In this document: positions 27,499 through 35,575 of the stretch, piece after piece
How the letters are laid out: the number at the start of each line of letters is the position of its first letter
How positions within the stretch are numbered: position 1 is the stretch's first letter
Assembly: GCA_046304235.1 (NCBI GenBank)
Contig: JBKCEW010000061.1
Coordinates: 1 to 64,000 of the forward strand
DNA length: 64,000 bases
Reading direction: 5' to 3'
Source: CANHVK01 sp046304235
Lineage (GTDB): Bacteria; Bacteroidota; Bacteroidia; Flavobacteriales_D; Crocinitomicaceae
Position numbers and translations under genes: made by a program
The notes under the pieces: generated by a model
The model's database searches: none
Told to the model about the DNA's origin: nothing
The model's input: the letters and a program-made list of their open reading frames with translations, nothing else

Positions 27499-27566
27499 CT
27501 TCGACAAGCTCAGCCTGACAGACTTCGACAAGCTCAGTCTGACTAAATCGACAGGCTCAGTCTGAC
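27499..27566. repeat. three direct copies of the TTCGACAAGCTCAG repeat
   Basis: Copies of CTTCGACAAGCTCAGnCTGAC lie at 27499-27520 and 27523-27543, with a shorter one at 27548-27566 that has AGG for AAG. The first copy begins 1 base after the sufC stop. Three further copies lie upstream of fabF (31620-31762). They look like a dispersed intergenic repeat. Confidence 0.9.
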
Positions 27567-27605
27567 ATTAATTAAAATAAAACAGGGTAACCAAATTAGG
27601 TTAAA

Positions 27606-28868
27606 ATGGAAGAAACTAAAAAATTTCACGAGCGCATAGCAACAAAGGGGTATACTTTGGTATTACCTCAAGAACTTCGTGAAAAATCATTAGAAATATT
27701 AAACGAAACTGCTTTCCCAACGACGAAAACGGAAGCGTGGAAATATACACGTACAACTCGTATTAGTAATGGAACTTTTCAATTAGCAAATCCAACTATA
27801 CAATCTGTTACTCCTTATTTGATTGAAGGATTAAACGGAAACATATTAGTATTTGTAAATGGATTTTACCAAGCAAATCTTTCAACAATCATAGATACTA
27901 AAGGACTTCACGTTTCGTCACTTGCATGTACTCCACACGATTGGGTGAAAGCAAATACGAAAGTAAGTTTGGAAGGAGAAGTATTTAATGCTTTGAATAC
28001 CGCATTTACTACTGATGGAGTATGTATTGAAATTGCTAAAAATGCGATTATCGAGGAACCAATACAGTTAATTTATATTACAACTGGTTCGGCTGTTTTA
28101 TCATCGGTTCGCAATATTTTAATTGCAAACGACAATTCAGAGGCGACTGTTACGATGAATTACGTGGGTGAAAATGCAGAGGCAAACTTTACGAATGTAA
28201 TTACAGAAGTAACTGTAAAAACAAACGCTTCGTTGTCTATTCATAAAGTTCAACACGAAAACAATACCAATTTCCATATTAACACGGAAACAGTATCACA
28301 AGGAAGAGATTCTCGTTTTACTTTATCTACTTCTACCTTTTCGGGAGCAATCGTACGTAATAATGTATATGTTCACGTGGATGGTGAAAATGCTGAAACA
28401 AACTTATATGGTTTGTATTTGACAGACGACAAACAGTTAGTAGATAACCATACCGTGATTGACCACAAAGTACCAAACTGTAATTCAAACGAATTATACA
28501 AAGGGGTGTTGGATGGACAATCAACCGGTGTTTTTAACGGAAAAGTATATGTTCGTGAACAAGCTCAAAAAATCAATGCTTTTCAATCAAATGGGAATGT
28601 ATTACTGAGTGATAACGCTTCGATGAACTCAAAACCAGAATTGGAAATCTATGCGGATGATGTTAAATGTTCTCACGGATCTACAACAGGTCAAATTGAC
28701 GAAGAAGCAATATTCTATTTACGTGCGAGAGGAATTTCTGAAAAATCAGCAAAAAGTTTAATGATAAACGGATTTGTTGGTGAAGTAGTTGACCAAATTT
28801 CAAACGAAATTGTTCGTGAACAGATTACAAAATTGATGGCGCAGAAGTTAGGATATTCTTTTGAATAA
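27606..28868 (+). CDS. sufD: Fe-S cluster assembly subunit SufD
   Basis: A 420-residue SufB paralogue that completes the SufBC2D scaffold and helps with iron entry. The typical C-terminal core is present: LYLTDDKQLVDNHTVIDH, SNELYKGVLDG, KPELEIYADDVKCSHGSTTG and RGISEKSAKSLM. The N-terminal part (FPTTKTEAWKYTRT) is also typical. It sits 108 bases after sufC, with the gap holding the dispersed repeat, so continuity of the transcript is likely but not certain. Confidence 0.95.
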   Translation: MEETKKFHERIATKGYTLVLPQELREKSLEILNETAFPTTKTEAWKYTRTTRISNGTFQLANPTIQSVTPYLIEGLNGNILVFVNGFYQANLSTIIDTKGLHVSSLACTPHDWVKANTKVSLEGEVFNALNTAFTTDGVCIEIAKNAIIEEPIQLIYITTGSAVLSSVRNILIANDNSEATVTMNYVGENAEANFTNVITEVTVKTNASLSIHKVQHENNTNFHINTETVSQGRDSRFTLSTSTFSGAIVRNNVYVHVDGENAETNLYGLYLTDDKQLVDNHTVIDHKVPNCNSNELYKGVLDGQSTGVFNGKVYVREQAQKINAFQSNGNVLLSDNASMNSKPELEIYADDVKCSHGSTTGQIDEEAIFYLRARGISEKSAKSLMINGFVGEVVDQISNEIVREQITKLMAQKLGYSFE

Positions 28869-28902
28869 ACTACTTTTGACAATATAGATTCTTCAGTAAA
28901 CT

Positions 28903-29640
28903 ATGGAAGAACGTTTAGATAAAATACTTATTCAGCGCGGTTTGATTACTACTCGAGTTCGAGCAGAAAAAATGATTCTCGAAACAGGAGTAAAAGTGGG
29001 GGGTAAACTCATTAATAAACCTGGAAAAAAATTTCCGTTGGATGTAGAAATTGAAATGCTAGCAGAAGAAATACCTTGGGTTTCTCGCGGCGCTTTCAAA
29101 CTTATTCACGGATTAGATTTTTGGAATCTTTCTGTTGCTGGACTAACCGCAATGGATTTAGGTGCTTCCACTGGTGGATTTACAGAAGTATTGCTTTCCA
29201 GAGATATCGAAAAAGTATATTGTGTTGACGTAGGTACAAATCAATTGCATCAAACGATAAAGTCCAACGATAAAGTCATTGATATTAGTAAGACTCATAT
29301 CCGTGAATTGACGAAACACCAAGTTTCAGAGTTAGTTGATTTAGTGGTGATTGACGTATCTTTTATTTCGTTGGAAAAAGTGTTGCCTTTTGTGCATCCG
29401 TTTTTAAAAGACGAAGGACAAATCATCACCTTGGTAAAACCACAATTTGAAGTCGGTAAAGAAAACATTTCGAAGGGAGGAATTGTTAAAAACACACTAC
29501 TCTACCCTACGGTAATTGAAAATATCAAAAAAGTAAGTGAGCGTTGTAATTTGGAATACCGAGGACATATAGACTCACCAATTCTTGGAGGTGATGGAAA
29601 CAAAGAATTTTTAATGTGGCTTACTAAAAAGCCTATATAA
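28903..29640 (+). CDS. tlyA: TlyA-family 2'-O-rRNA methyltransferase (hemolysin A family)
   Basis: A 245-residue protein with an N-terminal S4 RNA-binding domain (LDKILIQRGLITTRVRAE, about 4-60) and a FtsJ-like SAM methyltransferase domain with motif I AMDLGASTGGFTEVLL (about 84-99). Characterised relatives methylate C1409 of 16S and C1920 of 23S rRNA and set capreomycin sensitivity. It is placed between sufD and sufS, 34 bases after the former and 8 before the latter, so it is part of the suf transcript although no Fe-S link is known. Confidence 0.92.
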   Translation: MEERLDKILIQRGLITTRVRAEKMILETGVKVGGKLINKPGKKFPLDVEIEMLAEEIPWVSRGAFKLIHGLDFWNLSVAGLTAMDLGASTGGFTEVLLSRDIEKVYCVDVGTNQLHQTIKSNDKVIDISKTHIRELTKHQVSELVDLVVIDVSFISLEKVLPFVHPFLKDEGQIITLVKPQFEVGKENISKGGIVKNTLLYPTVIENIKKVSERCNLEYRGHIDSPILGGDGNKEFLMWLTKKPI

Positions 29641-29648
29641 TAATTGGT

Positions 29649-30884
29649 ATGGAAACGACCGGTAAAAGAAAGTTTAATTTACGTGAAATCAGAGAAGACT
29701 TTCCTGCTTTACGTCAAACAGTATATGGTAAAAATTTGATTTATTTCGATAATGGTGCGACTTCTCAAAAACCGCAATTTGTCATCGATGCAATTAACCG
29801 ATACTATACCAAAGACAATGCGAATATTCACCGTGGAGTTCATCATTTAAGTCAAAAAGCAACCAACGAATACGAGGCTTCTCGTAAAACAATTGCCACA
29901 TATTTGAATGCAAAACATACACACGAAATAATTTTCACTAAAGGAACAACAGAAGGAATAAATTTGGTTGCATATTCTTTCGGGCTATTATTACAAAAAG
30001 GAGATGAGGTAATTATATCTGCAATGGAACACCATTCAAACATAGTTCCTTGGCAAATGCTCTGTGAGCGTGTAGGATGTGTATTGAAAGTGATTCCGAT
30101 TAATAAAAAAGGAGAAATCATTTATGATGAATACCTACAATTATTAACAGAAAAGACCAAACTCGTTGCTGTTACGCATATTTCCAATTCCTTGGGAACA
30201 ATCAATCCTATCAAAAAAATAATAGATGATGCTCATAAAGTAGGAGCGAAAGTATTGATTGATGGTGCGCAAAGTATTCAACATACAAAAATTGATGTTC
30301 AAGCATTAGATTGTGATTTTTATGTGTTTTCTGGTCATAAAGTATTCGGTCCAACTGGTATTGGCGTACTTTATGGTAAAGAAGCAATCTTAAATAAAAT
30401 GCCTCCTTATCAAGGTGGTGGAGATATGATTTTAAAGGTGACGTTTGAAAAAACAACCTACAACGAATTACCATTCAAGTTTGAAGCAGGAACGCCTCAC
30501 ATTGCCGGAGCCATTTGTTTAGGTAAAGCGATTGAATACCTAAATCAATTTAACATTGAAGATTTAGAAAGACACGAATTGGAATTGGCTGATTATGCTA
30601 CTGATTTGTTGTTAACGTTTGAAGGACTTCACATTATCGGTGAATCAAAGAAAAAAACAAGCGTGGTTTCTTTTGTTGTCGACGGTGCTCACCCGTTTGA
30701 TATAGGTACACTATTAGACAAACAAGGAGTAGCAGTTCGCACAGGACACCATTGTACCCAACCGATTATGGACTTTTACAAAATACCTGGAACTGTAAGA
30801 GCATCTTTTGCCTTTTACAATACCAAGGAAGAAATAGATTATTTTATAGCTGCGCTTGATAAAGCAATAACGATGTTAAGATAA
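29649..30884 (+). CDS. sufS: cysteine desulfurase SufS
   Basis: PLP enzyme, 411 residues, that takes sulfur from cysteine and passes it to SufE. The PLP lysine is K231 in FSGHKVFGPTG and the persulfide-forming cysteine is C369 in RTGHHCTQP. The short active-site loop and HHCTQP motif place it in group II (SufS/CsdA). sufE follows after 4 bases. Confidence 0.96.
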   Translation: METTGKRKFNLREIREDFPALRQTVYGKNLIYFDNGATSQKPQFVIDAINRYYTKDNANIHRGVHHLSQKATNEYEASRKTIATYLNAKHTHEIIFTKGTTEGINLVAYSFGLLLQKGDEVIISAMEHHSNIVPWQMLCERVGCVLKVIPINKKGEIIYDEYLQLLTEKTKLVAVTHISNSLGTINPIKKIIDDAHKVGAKVLIDGAQSIQHTKIDVQALDCDFYVFSGHKVFGPTGIGVLYGKEAILNKMPPYQGGGDMILKVTFEKTTYNELPFKFEAGTPHIAGAICLGKAIEYLNQFNIEDLERHELELADYATDLLLTFEGLHIIGESKKKTSVVSFVVDGAHPFDIGTLLDKQGVAVRTGHHCTQPIMDFYKIPGTVRASFAFYNTKEEIDYFIAALDKAITMLR

Positions 30885-30888
30885 GGAT

Positions 30889-31311
30889 ATGACCTTAAAC
30901 GAAAAACAAGTGGAATTAATTGATGAGTTTTCTGTCTTCGATGATTGGATGGATAAGTATCAATACATCATTGATTTAGGAAATGACCTTGCTCCTTTCG
31001 ATGAAACAAAAAGAACGAAAGACAGAATCATTGAAGGATGTCAATCGCAAGTTTGGTTAGACGCCTCGTATGATGGAAACGTGATGCATTTTGAAGCAGA
31101 TTCAGATGCAATTATCACGAAAGGAATTATTGCGATGTTAATTCGAGTGCTGGATAATGAAAAACCGGAAGAAATTGCAAAATGTGATTTCCATTTCATC
31201 AATGAGATAGGTTTGTATGAGCACTTATCCCCTACTCGTTCGAATGGTTTAGCAAGTATGGTCAAAAAAATGAAAATGGCAGCTTTGATGGCTGTTGGTC
31301 AAAACGGATAA
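30889..31311 (+). CDS. sufE: sulfur acceptor SufE
   Basis: A 140-residue SufE-family protein that stimulates SufS and shuttles persulfide sulfur to SufBCD. The acceptor is C51 in IEGCQSQVW, at the same position as in the E. coli protein. It lies 4 bases after sufS and 2 bases before sufT, so expression is tightly coupled. Confidence 0.95.
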   Translation: MTLNEKQVELIDEFSVFDDWMDKYQYIIDLGNDLAPFDETKRTKDRIIEGCQSQVWLDASYDGNVMHFEADSDAIITKGIIAMLIRVLDNEKPEEIAKCDFHFINEIGLYEHLSPTRSNGLASMVKKMKMAALMAVGQNG

Positions 31312-31313
31312 TT

Positions 31314-31619
31314 ATGGTAGAGTTAGAAAATAATATTGTTTCGATGTTAAAGACAATCTATGACCCGGAAATTCCAGTGGATATTTACGAGTTAGGATTG
31401 ATTTATGAGGTGAAAATTTCCAAAGAAAACGACGTTGTAATAGATATGACATTGACTTCTCCAAATTGTCCCGTAGCAGAAACGTTACCAAAAGAAGTAG
31501 AAGACAAAGTAAAATCGGTAGAAGGTGTTGCCTCATGTATCGTGAATATTGTCTTTGACCCTTCGTGGGATAAGGATATGATGTCTGAAGAAGCAAAACT
31601 AGAATTAGGCTTTTTGTAA
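31314..31619 (+). CDS. sufT: SufT/MIP18-like DUF59 Fe-S assembly factor
   Basis: A 101-residue single-domain DUF59 (MIP18) protein: IYDPEIPVDIYELGLIYEV at the start and the conserved TLTSPNCPVAETLP with a single cysteine. SufT proteins assist maturation of Fe-S proteins and are typically the last gene of suf operons, as here. The next gene, fabF, lies 177 bases away behind a repeat-rich gap. Confidence 0.92.
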   Translation: MVELENNIVSMLKTIYDPEIPVDIYELGLIYEVKISKENDVVIDMTLTSPNCPVAETLPKEVEDKVKSVEGVASCIVNIVFDPSWDKDMMSEEAKLELGFL

Positions 31620-31762
31620 CTTCGACAAGCTCAGTCTGACAAAAAGACTTTATAAATTTAATTTGTCAGATTGAGCATGTCGAAATCAGACAAATTAAAT
31701 TTATATTTTGTATATTTAAGAAAGACACTTTGCTCATTTTTGTCACGCTGAGCTTGTCGAAG
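31620..31762. repeat. inverted copies of the TTCGACAAGCTCAG repeat with overlapping hairpins
   Basis: A forward copy (31620-31641) and two inverted copies (31664-31684 and 31741-31762). The first two can pair with about two mismatches over 22 bases. A separate perfect 17-bp inverted repeat, TATAAATTTAATTTGTC (31651-31667) with its complement at 31689-31705, overlaps the second arm by 4 bases (31664-31667), so the two hairpins exclude each other. It fills most of the gap between sufT and fabF. Confidence 0.8.
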
Positions 31763-31796
31763 TGGACATAAAAAAGCAAAGTAAAAACAAAGTGTT

Positions 31797-33041
31797 ATGA
31801 GAAGAGTTGTAATCACTGGAATGGGGGCGTTAACGCCGATTGGGAATTCTGTAGAAGCATATTGGGAAAATCTTAAAAATGGGGTAAGTGGTGCAGGTCC
31901 GATTACCAAATTTGACACCGAAAAGTTTAAAACGACTTTTGCGTGTGAATTAAAGGGATATGACCCAAAAGCACATTTTGATGTTAAAGAAATCAGAAAA
32001 TACGACCCATTTACACAATATGCCTTGGTTGCTGTGGATGAAGCAGTAAAACAAGCACAACTTAATTTTGAGAAATTAAATGTAAACCGTATTGGTGTGA
32101 TTTGGGGATCTGGAAATGGAGGGATCCAAACATTTCAAGATCAAATGATGGAATTTTGTCAAGGTGACGGAACACCAAGATTTACACCATTCTTTATACC
32201 TCGTATTTTAGTTGATATTGCCTCTGGAATCATTTCCATTAAATACGGATTAAGAGGCGTAAATTATTGTCCAGTATCTGCTTGTGCCACTTCAAACACT
32301 GCATTGATTGATGCTTTCAACTACATTCGTTGGAACAAAGCAGATATCATTATTTCGGGTGGTTCAGAAGCGGCGATTAATCAAGCGGCGATTGGTGGAT
32401 TCTCTGCTGCACAGGCTTTATCAAAACGCAACGATGACCCAACAACAGCTTCAAGACCTTTTGATGTCAATCGTGACGGTTTTGTAATGGGTGAAGGTTC
32501 AGGCGCATTGATTTTAGAAGAATATGATCACGCTGTTAAACGTGGCGCAACAATACTTGGCGAAATTGTAGGAGGTGGAATGGCTGCTGATGCTTACCAC
32601 TTAACAGGAACGCACCCAGAAGGAGAAGGTGCAGTACTAGGTATGGAATTAGCTATCGAAGAAGCAGGAATTACCGCTTCTGACGTTGATTATATCAATA
32701 TGCACGCTACTTCTACTCCGCAAGGAGATGTGAGTGAATTAATTGCTGCAAAACGTGTTTTTGGAGAAAATCAAAAATTAAGTGTTTCTGGAACGAAATC
32801 GATGACTGGACATTTATTGGGTGCTGCAGGTGCTATTGAGGCCATTGCCTGTGTGAAAGCATTGCAAGACCAAATTGTACCACCAACCATCAATACAGAA
32901 ACAATTGAACCAGAATATGCTTCAATGTTCCATTTCCCTTTACACAAAGGAAAGGCTAAAACGATGACGTATGCGATGAGTAATACCTTTGGTTTTGGTG
33001 GACATATTGCTTCGGTCATTTTTAAAAAATTTGAAAAATAA
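31797..33041 (+). CDS. fabF: beta-ketoacyl-[ACP] synthase II (FabF family)
   Basis: A 414-residue condensing enzyme of fatty-acid elongation. The catalytic triad is C163 (SACATSN), H303 (NMHATSTPQGD) and H339 (SMTGHLLGAAGA). The C-terminus NTFGFGGHIASVIF is typical. No acpP or fabD lies beside it, so it may be a second, stand-alone fabF copy; a specialised product cannot be excluded. A terminator follows 20 bases after the stop. Confidence 0.9.
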   Translation: MRRVVITGMGALTPIGNSVEAYWENLKNGVSGAGPITKFDTEKFKTTFACELKGYDPKAHFDVKEIRKYDPFTQYALVAVDEAVKQAQLNFEKLNVNRIGVIWGSGNGGIQTFQDQMMEFCQGDGTPRFTPFFIPRILVDIASGIISIKYGLRGVNYCPVSACATSNTALIDAFNYIRWNKADIIISGGSEAAINQAAIGGFSAAQALSKRNDDPTTASRPFDVNRDGFVMGEGSGALILEEYDHAVKRGATILGEIVGGGMAADAYHLTGTHPEGEGAVLGMELAIEEAGITASDVDYINMHATSTPQGDVSELIAAKRVFGENQKLSVSGTKSMTGHLLGAAGAIEAIACVKALQDQIVPPTINTETIEPEYASMFHFPLHKGKAKTMTYAMSNTFGFGGHIASVIFKKFEK

Positions 33042-33061
33042 TTCAATACAAAATGATATTC

Positions 33062-33092
33062 AAAGCCTTACAGAGATGTAGGGCTTTTTTTA
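33062..33092 (+). terminator. intrinsic terminator downstream of fabF
   Basis: AAAGCCTTA (33062-33070) pairs with TAGGGCTTT (33079-33087) with one G-U pair, followed by a T-run. Confidence 0.85.
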
Positions 33093-33397
33093 TGAAGAAA
33101 ATTGTATTATTAAATCTATTAAATAATAGCTTATAATTGAATGATCTAAATAAAATTTAAAACCAAAATTAAAGATTAGATTATATTTTATATTTTTGGA
33201 CTTATTTAATACTTAATTAAGTTTAAAGATGAACTTAAGTTACCGACAAGTTTAAAAACAATAGACGATCAGCAGGTTCTAACTCACTTATCGCCTTACT
33301 AAAAATAAAATTAATATAATAACTGGAGTCCAGAAATCAGTAAAAAAAACGGGGCGTATCCCAAAAGCCATATGAGTAAGAAATAATTTAATAATAA
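33093..33397. other. non-coding region upstream of a small membrane protein gene
   Basis: About 305 AT-rich bases with no plausible gene. TATTTTTG at 33191-33198 (+) matches the -7 consensus but lacks a well-spaced TTG. If used, it would give a leader of nearly 200 bases for the gene at 33398. I see no recognisable riboswitch. Confidence 0.4.
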
Positions 33398-33862
33398 ATG
33401 AATCTAAATTTATCTACAATAATACTATCAGTACCTTCGTTAGGAATATCTGAAATAATATTAATAATAATTTTTATAAGTTTTGGCTTAGGCTTAATTC
33501 CAACAATATTCTATTTAATAACTCTTCAAAATACACTAAAAGAAATAAGTGTTGAAAATCGTAAAATGAAACCTAGTCAAGTTTGGTTAATGCTAATACC
33601 ACTATTTGGAATTGCTTGGCAATTTATTTTAATAAGTAGAATTAGTGAGTCATTAAAAAGTGAATTTTCATCAAGAAGCATTTCAATAAATGAAGAAAAA
33701 CCAGGTTATTCCATTGGATTAACCTACTGCATACTATTTTGTTGCGGTTGGATACCGGTACTCGGTTTATTAGCTGCTATTGGAGGCTTAGTTTGTTGGA
33801 TAATATACTGGGTTAAAATAAATGATTTTAAGAAAAAACTTCAACAAACAAAATTTATTTAA
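33398..33862 (+). CDS. hypothetical multi-pass membrane protein
   Basis: A 154-residue protein of unknown function. Three to four hydrophobic segments can be seen: about 15-42 (ILIIIFISFGLGLIPTIFYL), 64-80 (WLMLIPLFGIAWQFILI) and 107-140 (YCILFCCGWIPVLGLLAAIG, continuing). A conserved-looking RKMKPSQVWLMLIPLFGIAWQ segment recalls small membrane proteins often seen in Bacteroidota. Not assigned to a named family. It stands alone, with long non-coding flanks and a strong terminator 140 bases downstream. Confidence 0.7.
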   Translation: MNLNLSTIILSVPSLGISEIILIIIFISFGLGLIPTIFYLITLQNTLKEISVENRKMKPSQVWLMLIPLFGIAWQFILISRISESLKSEFSSRSISINEEKPGYSIGLTYCILFCCGWIPVLGLLAAIGGLVCWIIYWVKINDFKKKLQQTKFI

Positions 33863-34396
33863 AAATATAATAAATATTCATACACCCTATTCAACACAAA
33901 GCCTTAAAATTATTGTCACTTATACTAAAAGTACTCCAACACGTAATTAAAACGCATTTAATAAAAATTTAAGTATGTTGTTTTCCGATTTGATTTAATA
34001 CTATAGCCAAGTTTTAACGACTTGGCTTTTTTTTGAATGTAACCTATTAAAAACAAGCTGTTTTTTGATTGATAGGCACTAAAGATCCCCTACACATAAA
34101 ACTACTGTTTATAGAAATGCATAATTGACCTTTACAATAGTCTTATAAAAAATCACTAATTTAAAAGTGTCTCATATATTTTTAATTTGATAAGCTGTTT
34201 TAAGAATTTTATACGAAGTATAAAATCAAATCTTTTATATCCTAAAATTCAACATCTAGATTATAAAATCGCTTAAAATGGTTATTTTTAAGTGAATTTT
34301 AGTTCGGGTTTAGTCTCTCTAACTCTAGAATAGGTTTGAGACGAACTGACGTTGCCTCACACTTATAACTTCACTAAAAAAGACTAATTTTATCTC
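33863..34396. other. 534-base gene-free region
   Basis: No coding frame is convincing here. It contains the terminator at 34005-34034. The part from 34040 to 34396 has no clear structure by eye. Together with the flanking gaps it forms a low-density island between two dense gene blocks. Confidence 0.5.
34005..34034 (+). terminator. intrinsic terminator
   Basis: Perfect 8-bp stem AGCCAAGT/ACTTGGCT (34005-34012 with 34020-34027), 7-base loop, then a T8 run. It lies 142 bases after the stop of the small membrane protein gene and would end that transcript. Confidence 0.85.
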
Positions 34397-35433
34397 ATGG
34401 ATCAGAATCAAATAAATATTGAATTTGCAAGTTGGATAAATTCGTTGAAAAAGAAAGTTCAATCTGCGAGACAAAAAATTGCTTTTTCGATTAACTCTCA
34501 ACTTTTAGAATTGTATTTTGGGAAATAGGAAAAGACGTTGATTCTAAACTTAAAAGTTCTAATTGGGGAACGAATATAATTGATAAAATTTCTTCTGAAT
34601 TAACATCAGAGTTTCCTGATATCAAAGGTTTTTCACGGAGAAATATTTATGCTATTAGACAATGGTATTTATTTTATTCTCAAAAATATGAATTTGTGCC
34701 ACAAGCTGTGGCACAAATTCCTTGGGGACATAATCGATTAAATATTAGTAAAATAAAAGATATTCAGATAGCTGAATTTTATATCGAACAATGTCTCAAA
34801 AATGCATGGGATAGAGATACGTTAGAAATTCAAATTAAATCAGCATTACATAATAGAATTGGTAGCTCTTCTAACAATTTTCTTAATACGCTTCCTGACA
34901 ATCAATCAAAACTAGCAAATGAAACATTAAAAGATCCGTATAATTTTGACTTTTTAGGTTTACAAGAAGATGTTTTAGAAAAAGTAATAGAAGATGAATT
35001 AACAAAACACATTACAAAATTTCTATTAGAATTAGGTAAAGGTTTTGCGTTTATTGGAAGGCAATATAAAATAGAAATAAGTGAAACAGATTATTTCATT
35101 GATATGCTTTTCTATCATTTAGAACTACGTTCATATGTTGTTATTGAACTAAAATCTGGGAAATTCAAACCTGAATACGCTGGAAAGTTAAACTTTTATT
35201 TATCTGCCATTGATAGTCAGTTAAAAAAAGAATTTGATAATCCAACTATAGGGATTTTACTTTGTAAATCAAAAGATAAAATAGAAGCTGAATATGCGCT
35301 ACGCGACATCAATAAGCCTATGGGTATAAGCGAGTATAGACTAACTGAAGCAATCCCAGAAAATATAAAATATAAATTGCCTACGATTGAAGAATTAGAG
35401 AACGAATTAAAAAAAAACGAAAACGAGGGTTAA
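34397..35433 (+). pseudogene. frameshifted PDDEXK nuclease of the DUF1016/YhcG family
   Basis: The frame from ATG 34397 (MDQNQINIEF) stops at 34526-34528 within the DUF1016 N-terminal domain, after LLELYFGK. From 34519 another frame continues with WEIGKDVDSKL, FSRRNIYAIRQWY and VAQIPWGHN to 35433, so a 1-base loss or 2-base gain in the TTTT/GGG run at 34516-34522 explains the break. The C-terminal nuclease core is intact: YFIDMLFYH with D, then VIELKSGKF giving ExK. Family members act as DNA nucleases, often near restriction systems; none is seen here. It could also be a sequencing error in a homopolymer. No in-frame ATG lies between 34519 and the GTG at 34696, so the second part is unlikely to be made alone. 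Confidence 0.8.
34691..34719. repeat. 13-bp perfect hairpin within the DUF1016 gene
   Basis: AATTTGTGCCACA (34691-34703) and TGTGGCACAAATT (34707-34719) form a perfect stem around a 3-base loop, inside the codons for EFVPQAVAQI. Confidence 0.8.
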
Positions 35434-35575
35434 CAGCACCTTAAAACTAGGCTCTTAAACTCACTTCGAATAAATATTTACTACATTTGAAAATAAATCT
35501 CGCTTCGAGTTTTGGGTGCTTTGCCTCGGTATCGCCCATCGCTAAAGGCGCAAAACGTTAAATATAACCAGACTC

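Noticed and set aside
34293..35575. Integron cassette (attC-like GTTAAAT near 35559 and CGTTGCC near 34352)
   Set aside because: No paired R'/R'' sites with inner complementarity were found and no integrase is in the window.
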